Origin: Favolaschia claudopus | Lineage: Eukaryota > Basidiomycota > Agaricomycetes > Agaricales > Mycenaceae | Direction of reading: 5' to 3' | Assembly (NCBI GenBank): GCA_037176885.1 | Contig: JAWWNJ010000023.1 | Span: forward strand, 1,984,001 to 2,048,000 | DNA: 64,000 nt | Shown: one piece after another, positions 54,972 through 64,000 of the stretch | How the letters are laid out: every line of letters starts with the position of its first letter | Position numbering within the stretch: the first letter of the stretch is position 1 | Position numbers and translations under genes: made by a program | The notes under the pieces: generated by a model | What the model was told of the DNA's origin: nothing | Database searches by the model: none | The model's input: only the letters and a program-made list of their open reading frames with translations

Positions 54972-56735
54972 ATGGCTACCCCGACGCTCCCTACTGCAAC
55001 AAAAGATGCCCTGGACAAGATTCTTGTGAGTCTCCGGCTCGTTCAAGTTCAATATCGCACTAGGACTTCCTTGACATGGTTGTAACTCAGACCGACGCAG
55101 TCACTAGCAAATCTACGCCTGCGCTTTTGCTGTCTGTGACGAATCTGGATGGTCCAATTTACACGAAGACTGTCGGAAACAAAATTGTCGACGATCCCGC
55201 CAGTCCGCCTATCGGCGAAGACCCCATCTTTGCGATGTTCAGCCAAACTAAATTGATCACTACAGTAAGTTATACCGACGATCTGTGCAGATCGCTTAAA
55301 TATACGTGCTAGATCGCCATCCTGCAACTTCTGGAGCAGGGTAAAGTCACGCTGGACACGCTGGTGGAGACTATACTCCCTGAGGTCGCGAACGCCGTCG
55401 TAATTACATCTCGGGACGAGGCAGGTCGCCCGACTGCCACAGCGCCTTCCAAGACGAAGATGCTTGTGAAGCATCTTCTCAATCACACTAGCGGGCTCCA
55501 CTACTTGTACGCCGGGTTCCCTCCGCTTGATGGTGCGTCACTCTAGATTCATTCATGTCGGTAAGGTTTTGACGGAAATTTGATAGTGGTTTCTGAGCCT
55601 TATAAGCACAATTACACCGAGAGCGAGGGCATTTCGACATTCTTTGAGATTATGAAGGTAAATGTTACCTGAGTGTTTTCAACATGTTCCAGCTCAGCGA
55701 GATTTGCAGGGCACCCATCCCGGTGTACCTTTAGCCTGTGAACCCGGAACAGATTGTAAGCCTCGTCGAATTTCTCTATGCTCCTGTCCAAACTGATTGC
55801 TACTCTAGTCGCATACGGCTTCTCCATCGACGCCCTGGGATTCATCGTTGAACGAGTTTCGGGAAAGCCTCTCGAACAATACTTGTACGTGTTCCTGCGG
55901 AAAATGTTCAGGAATTCAGGAATCTCACATCAATATTGTAGCCAAGAGCACATCTTCATACCTCTCGGAATTACCAGCATCTCTTTCAATCTCACCCCGG
56001 AAATGAAGAGCAGGCTCTTGCCTCTCTCGTATCGTCCCAAGGACGGGCAAGTTGAGCGCTGGAATCGGCCGGCAGTGTTCGACCGAGATCCTGCTAACGG
56101 TAATTTGCTTATCGAGTTTCGAATCTTGAACTGCGCTAATTAATTATATGCAGTCCGTGTGGCTCTCGGAGGTGTTGGTATCTACGGCTCGCAGAAGGAT
56201 TATCTCAGCCTGCTCCGCCATCTTCTCCAAATCAAAGGCAAATATAATTCTCGTTCCTTCTTTCGGCAACTAAGTTTGACACAAAACACACAGCCGGTCG
56301 CGCAAGTAATCCCATCCTCTCCCGTGGCTCCGTCAACAGCATGTTCACGCCCTCACTCCCTACCGAGGCTGCTAAAAACAACCTGAACCTCCTGGTACCT
56401 TTCCTCCATCCCTATCTCGGTGTCACCGCTGGCGGTGCGGATTTTGGCTCGGGGCTCATGGTGAACACGGTTGAAGCCCCGGGAAAGAGGCGCAAGGGGT
56501 CTGGTTGCTGTGAGTATTGCCGTTTATAAAAATTCAACGAAATCTGACCAGAAAACGACGTATTTATATAGGGAGCGGAATGGCGATGACGAGCTATTTC
56601 CTGGATCCGACTACTGGCGTGGCGGTGGTTTTTGCGACGCAGCTATTGCCTGCCATGGATAATGCACATGAAAAGCTGTACGGTATTTTGGAGGAAGAAA
56701 TTTATAAGGGATTGGGAAAGGCGGCGGCGCTGTAG
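54972..56735 (+). CDS. Beta-lactamase-like serine hydrolase, copy 3 (420 aa)
   Basis: Ten exons: 54972-55025, 55091-55264, 55313-55532, 55587-55657, 55710-55755, 55809-55884, 55942-56099, 56154-56237, 56294-56509 and 56572-56735. Exons 2, 4, 5, 6 and 8 have the same lengths as in copy 1 (174, 71, 46, 76 and 84 bp). The SxxK motif is in FSQTKLITT. Other blocks: LLNHTSGLHYLY, EPGTD, ALGFIVERVSGKPLEQYL, IFIPLGITSISFNL, GGVGIYGSQKDYLSLLRHLL and YFLDPTTGVAVVFATQLLP. Intron 8 starts GC (56238-56239) where copy 1 has GT. It is not part of the inverted duplication, so it is an older dispersed copy or a separate duplication. Confidence 0.85.
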
Positions 56736-57108
56736 TGATTAGTAGTAGTAGTACGGATTACGCTTAATGTTCAACTTCAGACTTGGTTCGAAATCGAACA
56801 GTGATGAAACGTGGGAAATCGTTGATGAGAACAAATGGTGTGTTGAATTTACAGCGAAGACTTGGCTGAAGTTGGCTGTTTTAGTCTCAGCAAGGAGCAG
56901 TGTGCTATCCAACGTTCCGCTATGGCAGACGCAGCAACTGCCACACCCACGTTGAATGAGTAGGTGAATTTCAACCATTATTTCGTTCCAGCTAGACGTC
57001 CTGCAACTGGTAATATACTTCCTCAATCCAGGACGAAGGTGATCTAAAATCTATCATGAATATATGTAGATATGTACTGTAAACTGTGTCCGTGTCAATA
57101 ATCATTAG
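56736..57108. other. Intergenic, convergent 3' region
   Basis: Between the beta-lactamase-like copy 3 (+) and the GH79 gene (-). Nothing recognised. Confidence 0.5.
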
Positions 57109-59645
57109 TTACATCGTCCGCCATAAAACCGAAATGAGACCAAGCGCCATACAACCAGCCACAGCCAAATGAGGCACAAATCGCGCTGCTCCATTGGGCC
57201 GACCATGGCTTGTCCCCGCTTGCATGAAATTGGCACCTTTCTGGCCGTTCGAAGTCGCCAGCGAAGTGGGGTCGATAGACGCGGTGTTGATGGTCTTCGT
57301 CAATGCGGTGGTAGAAAAGGTCTTGACGTCCCCGAAGGTTTCGGCATCGCCAGGGATATCTGCCAGGAAAACCAGTGCGAATCCGGGGGCGGGGACTTTG
57401 ATGTCGCAGGTGTTGTCGGATTTGCAGGTAATAGTTTGAACGGTTTCCGTTCCGGTCAAACGACCGTCGGACTCGAAGGCTCCGCCAAAGGTCTGGCAGA
57501 TAGGTAGTCAAACAATCAGCATCATGCTTCGAGTCAGAAGAAAGAGCTGCGTTTACCTGGCCTGCCCAAGTAATATTCTCTTTGCTGGAAACGGAAGGCG
57601 CAACAAGATACCTACCCATACCAATCAGCCTTTGAAGGAAAATGAACTCAATATTAATGAAAGACTAACTTGACCTTAACCTGCGGCGGAGTTCCATTCG
57701 GCTGACCAGTATCGCCGCCGCCTATCGCGAATGTAGCGGTATATTCATGCGCGCCGCTTGGATCCGTGATGTAGTTGAACAGCGCAAGGCGAGCCAGGAC
57801 GTCTCCGTCGTAGATGGCGTAGCCGGGTGTATAGATGTTATTGGCGTTCATCTGGAGATCGATGATTCGCGATTTGTTGGAGGTACCGAAAGCCTCCGCC
57901 ACTAGAGGATAATGAAGGTTAGACGGTTAGAAGAAGTGCTAAGGTTCAACGTACCTGCAAGAACGGAGTAGTAGATGGGTCCGATGGTCCATTGATGGAA
58001 AGTCGACTGATTCGTGGGCGGAGCTGCGAGTTGGGATGAGGGTTGAAGACATGGAAATAAACGAAGCCAGCATACGCGTGAATGGCTAGAGGAAAAACGA
58101 TCAGAAGATGAAAGGAACAGAAAGAGGGTCATTCATACATTATAATAAACCCCTTGTCCACCAACGTGAAGCAGAGCCGTCGTGAAATTGGAGTATGCAA
58201 GTTGCAGTCCGTAATCAAGCGCCCACATTGCGCTCCCGAAAGAATTGCTGACGCCAGGGAATCCACCACAAGAAGCGGTGTTGGTCTCCACCATTAGAAA
58301 AGGAAGGTTGTTTTGTTGAGCGAGTGCGGTACTTGAGCACAAGACTGATTAGAAGCGGCGTAAATTGGTCTGCCAGGAAACTCACCTTTCGAGATATTTG
58401 GCAGCGATCTTCTGACCGGCGGTATGATCCAGATAACTGGGAAATATTTGCTGAGGGTCTACGCCCCCTTCTGCGTTAGGTCCACCAAAGACTTTGGCAC
58501 AATTGTTGTTAGGGTAACTGGAGGAAAGAGGTAAGTGATAGAAAATTTGAAATCGAGACATTGAAGGCTACTGACATTGACATCGAAAGCAATCCCAGGC
58601 TTTGTCTATGGTCTTCGATGAAACCTGTGTCCCATACATCTTGGGGCTGCCATACACCTGAGAGACTGGGACCAAAGAGTTTGCCGTTGACGGCAGAAAC
58701 CTTCCCGTCCGCTCTGAGAGCCGCGTCTATCGCACCGAATTCATTGGAATAATCCTGCGGGCTGTAGCCCTCTGGTCGATGTTTATGCCTGAAGACCAGA
58801 GCGGTAATTAGGTCGGTAGGAACATACATTCGAACGAGAGATTCCTACCCTGCATATTGGTCCGGCTCATTACCTATCTGAAAGCCAAGCAGGCGGTCAC
58901 CCAGGATTGCCTCTCCCACTTCGGCGATCCCGAGCCGCAAATTGCTGGTGTCGTTCATAGGTACACCAAGATACCAGTTGACGTTGACCAGACCAGAAAT
59001 GTTGGCGAGCATCTTCAAGACTTCGGAAGTGAACATCGTGCCGGGGGTTTTGGTCTGCGACAGGTGAGGATTGTTTACTGAGAGAGAAAGTCAGACGTAC
59101 TGGATTAGCCGTGTCCTGAGCCTCCTTCTGCATCATTTTGTTTCCGGGCAAGGTGTCCACTAACGTTGCTGAATCCTGCGTATTTCCACCGACACGTACG
59201 CGCACGGATCCGCCACGAGCTTGTATGTTCGACATCAAATTGAGAAACGGAACTTGCAGGTGGGTGCTATTGAGTCCCACTGCCTCATTTCAGAAATGTT
59301 CGGACCTGTATGCGATTCTATCTACTCACAAACTTGGTTGACGACGGAGAATTCCACAGAAAAGCCATAGAAGTATCCTGATTGAGGAATGGAAAGACCA
59401 GGAACAGGCGAGCTGCTGAGTTGTTGGAAAAAAGTGGTCGGGGGAGGGGGATCGGGGACCGGAGGAGGGTTCAGGATGGTGGGGTCGTACGCTGCGGCTC
59501 CGGTGTACGAGGCGGCCGCCGCTGAGCCAGACTGGGAAGCCGTGGTTGTCGTAGTTACACCGAACGGCTGCTGGTGGTAGACAGTAATAGAGGAGCATAC
59601 AATAGGCAAGAAAGGGAGGGCATAGTAGAGGCGTGGTGGGCGCAT
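57109..59645 (-). CDS. GH79-type beta-glucuronidase/heparanase-like glycosidase, membrane-anchored
   Basis: Multi-exon gene. The start at 59645 gives a signal peptide (MRPPRLYYALPFLPIVCSS). A Ser/Thr/Pro-rich stretch precedes the barrel (YFYGFSVEFSVVNQV, GGSVRVRVGGNTQDSA). The acid/base Glu is in LLGFQIGNEPDQYAG and the nucleophile Glu in FLMVETNTASCGGFPGVSNS, followed by GSAMWALDYGLQLA. The C-terminal beta domain (YAIYDGDVLARLALFNYI, PAPGFALVFLADIPGD) ends with a Ser/Thr region and a hydrophobic tail (HLAVAGCMALGLISVLWRTM) suggesting a GPI anchor. Known GH79 enzymes remove glucuronic acid from arabinogalactan or similar glycans. I place about nine exons but did not resolve every border. Confidence 0.82.
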
Positions 59646-59992
59646 TGGCCGCAGAAGGAGGTGAGGGCGTGGGACAAGCGCGGAATGAGAACACCGCGAA
59701 AACGGAATCAAAAGTGGCAATCATATTACACCGCATTAGGCGCCGATAAGGCCGCGTTTCAATCGACCGCAAGTTAGAGGGCGGAGAACAGCAGCGCACT
59801 CGCCTAGACCATCGACATTCGACCGAATTTCACCAGATCCAGTGGAAATCATGGCGGGGGAATATAAAAAGTTTGACTCACAATGAACGCGTAAACACGT
59901 GACCGGGATAATGTGACAGTCACAACTCCGCGTTTTGCCCATAACCTTCACCTCGAAAATCCATATAAGGCTCCGGCCTCGGCGTACACAGG
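59646..59992. other. Short divergent promoter region
   Basis: Only about 350 bp separates GH79 (-) from MIC60 (+). No element recognised. Confidence 0.5.
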
Positions 59993-62070
59993 ATGTATCG
60001 CACGCTAGGTGGGCGTGTAGTACCATCTACCGCTAGAGGGGGTGTTCGAGTTATACGGAGGGTCAGTCTATTCGCCTCGATTTTTTTTTTCGAATTTTCT
60101 CAGTCCAGAATAAAGCGTTTAGCCACGGAAACTCCGACTACAGAGCCGCTACCTCAGAAGAAGCGCCATATCGTTCGCACAATTCTATTGACCACGACGG
60201 GCTTGGTTGGAACGTTTTACATCGGGAGCCCGTTTCTCGCCTTCAAGAATGAGCCGTACCACGAGTTTTTCACGGAGCAGGTTCCTCTCGGTTATTCGAT
60301 GATGCAGTATGCGGAGGACAATAACTGGGAGACGATGACTTTGGACTCCATCCTCACTTCGTCCCAGCAAACCTTCGCATCCGCGCAACGCTACGTCACC
60401 GACACTCTCAGCGGCAAGTCGGGGACAGCTGAAGAAGCAAAGACTGCAGTCAAAAACACCAAGGATGCCGCTGTGAAGGCCATTCAAGACTCGAAAGACC
60501 GTGCTACCTCTGCTGCAGCTCGGATAAAAACGGGAATCAAAAAAGAGACCTCCACTGCGACCGCCATCGTGAAGCACCAGTCGGAACAGTTCTCTCGTGG
60601 TGTCCAGGAACTCATTCGTGAAGCTGAGGCAGCTCTCACAAATGGAACTGGGCCAGATTCCGCATCCACTCCTGATGCTCCCGCTTCATCGTCTCAATCA
60701 CCACCAACAGACGCTGCTGATCGCAGTGTCTACAACGCTCCCTTACCAGTCGGTTTCGAACTTCCACCCGGTTATTCTCGTCCTACTCCGCCGCCTAAAA
60801 AACCCGAGCCCGAACCCGAGACACCACCACTCCCCCGTCTTTCGCCGACCCTAGACTCCATCACCGCCTCCGAGCCCATCATCGCCCACCTTGCCGGGAC
60901 GATAGACAATCTCACGTCCTATCTTGAGAAGAACCCAGCTGCCAACGCACAAGCCGCACCGGTACTCGAGAACGCTAAGGAGGACCTGACCGCACTGGCC
61001 GCCCGCATCGAGAAGGTCCGCGACGATGAACGGGCCGAGCTCGAGGCGAAGCTGGATGAGCAGACGAGGGAATACACAGTCAAGCTGATGGATTTGGAGA
61101 TGGAGGCGCAGGACAGACTTGATGGCCAAGAGCAGGAGTTCAGGCGTTATTTTGATGAGGAGAGGGCAAGGCTGACGCACGCTTACCGGGAAAAACTCGA
61201 GAACGAGCTGCACACTCAGACAGAGCTCATCAACGAGAGGTCGCTCCTTCATATCTCTCCGATACTCAACGACTGACTGTCATCGTGCAGGCTCAAAGAA
61301 GAGGTCATTGCTCAAGGCATCGAGCTCCAGCGCCGCTGGATACGTGAAATCAAAGTCCGCGTCGAAGAGGAGCGCGGGGGACGGCTGGCCAAAATCGACG
61401 AGCTGTCCGCCAACCTCAAACGCCTCGAACGCGTCGCCCTCGACAATTCGACGTATCTCGACGAGAACATCCGTATCCACGCCCTCTGGTCTGCCCTCCG
61501 CGCACTCTCCTCCTCCGCCCTCTCTTCACCCGTGCGCAAGCCCTTCCGCGAAGAGCTCCGCGTCTTGCGACACGTCGCCGCCGCTCGGGAAGATCCTGTC
61601 GCGGTCGCCGCGCTCGAATCGCTGGAGGGCTCGGACGTCCCTGACGTCGGCGTCGAGCCCTTCGCGGACCTCGCGACGTGGTTCACGGCTGAGGTCGCGC
61701 CGAAGGTATCGCACGTCGCGCTCGTGCCGGACGAGAACGCCGGGCTTTTATCTCACCTCGCTAGCCGAGCTTTTGCGGGACTGCGGTTCAAGAGGCAGGG
61801 GCTGGTGAATGGGGACGACGTTCTAAGCGTCCTTGCAAGGGCGGAGTATCATCTCAATGAGAAGGATCTGGATAGTGCGGCGAGGGAGCTTAATCAGTTG
61901 AAGGGGACTGCGAGGCTGCTGCTGCATGATTGGCTGGAGGCGGCGAGGCGGCGGCTTGAGGTGCAGCAGGCACTGGAGGTGTGTATTTTGGCTTGCTTCT
62001 GACAGAGACACTCACGATGAGATAGGTCGTACAAGCCCAGGCAACGCTGGCGTCTCTGTTGGTGGTGTAA
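59993..62070 (+). CDS. MIC60: MICOS complex subunit MIC60 (mitofilin), 645 aa
   Basis: Four exons: 59993-60061, 60104-61239, 61291-61978 and 62026-62070. The N-terminus is a basic mitochondrial presequence, followed by one inner-membrane segment (TILLTTTGLVGTFYIGSPFL). A Pro-rich linker (about residues 245-275) and a long coiled coil (NAKEDLTALAARIEKVRDDE, AQDRLDGQEQEFRRYFDEER) lead to the conserved mitofilin domain: HALWSALRALSSSAL, LFADLATWF-like FADLATWFTAEVAPKVSHVAL, and VLARAEYHLNEKDLDSAARE with LNQLKGTARLLLHDWLEAAR. It shapes cristae junctions. It ends 27 bp from the stop of the convergent gene on the other strand. Confidence 0.92.
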
Positions 62071-62096
62071 TATCCATATACACAATAGACTTCGAA

Positions 62097-63248
62097 CTAA
62101 ACCGTTAGAATCATCGCGCATTGGCAAATCACCTGCGCCCGTCTCACTACGGTCTAAGCCAAGCTTTTAGTTGCCGGAAGGGATGGGCAGTGGAATACGT
62201 ACTCACATGGTCATTATCCAGCGCCACCTTGACGAGCCCGGGGAACATTGTGCACCCTACGCAGTCCATCTCCCCGCGCTCGTTCTTCAGACACCGTTTG
62301 ACAAGCTCAATTTGCTGCGGGTACAGCGCACCGCCGATTTCGGGCACGAACGCGCGGTAGAAGGCGTCACCCGAGCCCGCGGCGCCGTGCAGCATGCGAG
62401 AGAAATGGTACGCTGACTCGGTGATCGTTGGGGGTAAGACATCATGCAAAAGATGAGTTAGCTCAGGTATGTGTTCTGTGAGGATGCTATGCGCCATATC
62501 GGGCGTGCATGTCTCGACTGCGGCGGAGAATGTCTGTCTCCGCCAAACGGCCGCAACGGTCGGGTTTCCTGTTGTCGGGTGGTAAGACAGTTATCGGCAT
62601 TGAGCCATGAAGGTACTTACGGGCGAAAATATGCTCGTGGATGCGTGTGAGCTGGATGTTAGCTTCTTTGGAGTTTGTGACGATGAGGCAGTTGATGAAG
62701 CCTTCCGAGATGGTTTCTGCTAGAGCATGGCGAACGAGGCATTGTATCTGCATGGGTGTACCGGTGAATCGGGCTTCGCTGGCTGAGACGATGTCGTTAA
62801 AGGCTGCTTCGTATACGAGGTGGATAGGGACTGGTGATAGGCGGATGGTTTCTGAGGCAAATCGGTTGATGAGCTTGTCGAGCTGCGAGGCGCCGTTCTG
62901 CGAGCCAGGGTTCATAAGATCCACGGCTATGGGCATTCCACTGGTGAAGGTGACCAACTTTTATTGAGAAATCATCGACGGAGTTTCCCCCGCGATTTTG
63001 AAGCGCAGAATGCCCTTCCAACAGCTCTATTCGCGCTCTGAGCTGTGCAACCTGCTGCTCTTGCTCCTCGAGTTGGGCGCGCTGCTCTTCGACTTTCTCG
63101 TGTGCTATTCGCTGACCGAGATGAAGCTCAGTGGCGGAGGTCCTCGACTATACCTAACGCTCACAAAGTTTTGTAGCACATACTGATATTGTTCTGTCTC
63201 TTCGACCGAAATATACGAGCGAATACTGGAGGCCTTGCTGGGAGCCAT
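62097..63248 (-). CDS. Coiled-coil protein of unknown family
   Basis: It begins at 63248 (MAPSKASSIRSYISVEETEQ) with a 51-bp intron after 63165. From 63111 a coiled coil follows (IAHEKVEEQRAQLEEQEQQ, VAQLRARIELLEGH). Near 62955 the coding frame changes, and I could not find a convincing intron, so either a small intron, a frameshift or a second start is present. The remainder is well-formed: SQLDKLINRFASETIRLSPV, VYEAAFNDIVSASEARFTGT, TISEGFINCLIVTNSKEANI. An intron then leads to NPTVAAVWRRQTFSAAVETC and HLLHDVLPPTITESAYHFSR, and a last exon ends QVICQCAMILTV (stop 62097-62099). No known domain recognised; basidiomycete-specific regulators of similar shape exist. Confidence 0.6.
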
Positions 63249-63837
63249 ACTGTTTGGTGAGACTGCAAAGCTAGTAGACCGACATGACAGGAAGCTGAGA
63301 GAGCGGAGGCAAGGCACATCGGATGATCGGTCCGATCCAGGTGTATAGCTGACATGGGCGCCCACCGGCCACGGCTTCAAGTTGGCAACATTTTTTCGAG
63401 ACAGAAAACTTGAAGACCACAACGCGCCTCGTCCGGCTTTCAGACCCAAATAGCGGTGTATGTTGGATGCTCAGTGCACCACGGTGAGATTCTCGACCAC
63501 GATTTTCAACGGTTTTTCAACGGTTTTTGACAAGATCCAAACAAGATCCCCCAAAAAAGTCTAGGCAAAGTTGGGTACGAGTTGGGTAAAGCCTTTCGCG
63601 CGAATTGCCTGCAGCTACAAATGTCTGCACATTATATGGCCCAGAGTCCATAAGACCAAGACCGTTTCCCGAAACGCGAAAGATGGAGGAAGAAGACAAG
63701 GCGCGTCATAAATACGTTAACTCCATTCAACGGCCCCCGTCCGGCGCGCGCGGTCGCTGCTTCGAAATGATGTCTGTCTCGATAAGAAACGCGGTAGCGC
63801 CACACGCGGGTCGTCGTGCCTCTTGACCCGCTCTCCC
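63249..63837. other. Divergent promoter region
   Basis: Between the coiled-coil gene (-) and the Atg22-like gene (+). No gene called. A TTTTTCAACGG direct repeat occurs at about 63509-63530. Confidence 0.5.
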
Positions 63838-64000
63838 ATGTCCCTGGAAAGCAGCAAAGCAGAAAAATCAGAGGTCGTCGGAGCGCAGTCCGTTCAGGAC
63901 GGTGGCCAAGCTAATGTCGACCTCTCCGAGACGAAATGGACGACGACGCGGTGGGAGTTGTGGTCGTATTACCTCTATTATATCGGAAACAACGGTTTAT
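63838..64000 (+). CDS. Atg22-like vacuolar transporter, 5' end only
   Basis: It starts at the ATG at 63838 and is open to the end of the window. After a hydrophilic lead (MSLESSKAEKSEVVGAQSVQ) it reads TRWELWSYYLYYIGNNGL, the first conserved block of the Atg22/vacuole-effluxer (MFS) family, where this motif opens the first transmembrane helix. Atg22 proteins export amino acids from the vacuole after autophagy. The family call rests on this one block. Confidence 0.6.
   Translation, partial: MSLESSKAEKSEVVGAQSVQDGGQANVDLSETKWTTTRWELWSYYLYYIGNNGL

Overview
The window is nuclear DNA of a filamentous basidiomycete. The genes are compact, have many introns of about 45-60 bp with GT/AG borders, and sit on both strands. 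Agaricomycete hallmarks are present: a KDZ-type transposon with CxC5/CxC6 cysteine clusters, a fungal STAND N-terminal domain protein, a GH79 enzyme, an AA12-like sugar dehydrogenase and a CaaX pheromone-like precursor. A Mycena-like agaric is my best guess, from memory of similar protein families, and is not proven here.

Region 1 (about 2.5-28 kb) is dominated by an expanded paralogous family that I call the WWSDSNPNL/ARM-like family. It has six gene loci plus one orphan exon, on both strands. Each gene opens with a first exon of 218 bp (224 bp in one copy), followed by a variable number of internal exons, all flanked by phase-2 introns and all a multiple of 3 long. Most copies end with an armadillo-like exon. 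One member is split by a complete 5,588-bp KDZ element (2991-8578) with an 8-bp target duplication and two cargo genes. A neutral trehalase (about 11.2-13.9 kb), a Ser-rich unknown gene, an AA12-like quinoprotein dehydrogenase (24.2-25.8 kb) and a 58-residue CaaX pheromone-like gene (26.2-26.3 kb) lie among the family members.

Region 2 (29-46 kb) contains an inverted segmental duplication. A beta-lactamase-like serine hydrolase followed by a TPR protein occurs on the + strand (29.1-37.0 kb) and again on the - strand (45.7-41.4 kb). A berberine-bridge-type FAD oxidase and an ankyrin-VWA protein lie between the arms. The left arm has been stretched by an SDR gene and three non-autonomous transposons. 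One of these is a hAT-like MITE whose empty site can be read in the paralogous promoter of the right arm.

Region 3 (46-64 kb) is mainly single-copy genes: TFIIA large subunit, a STAND-N/Cys-cluster protein, a MARVEL membrane protein, a TIP30-like oxidoreductase, a third beta-lactamase-like paralog, a GH79 glycosidase, the MICOS subunit MIC60, an unrecognised coiled-coil gene and the 5' end of an Atg22-like transporter.

Exon borders were worked out by eye from splice consensus, reading phase and paralog comparison. No alignment or search was run.
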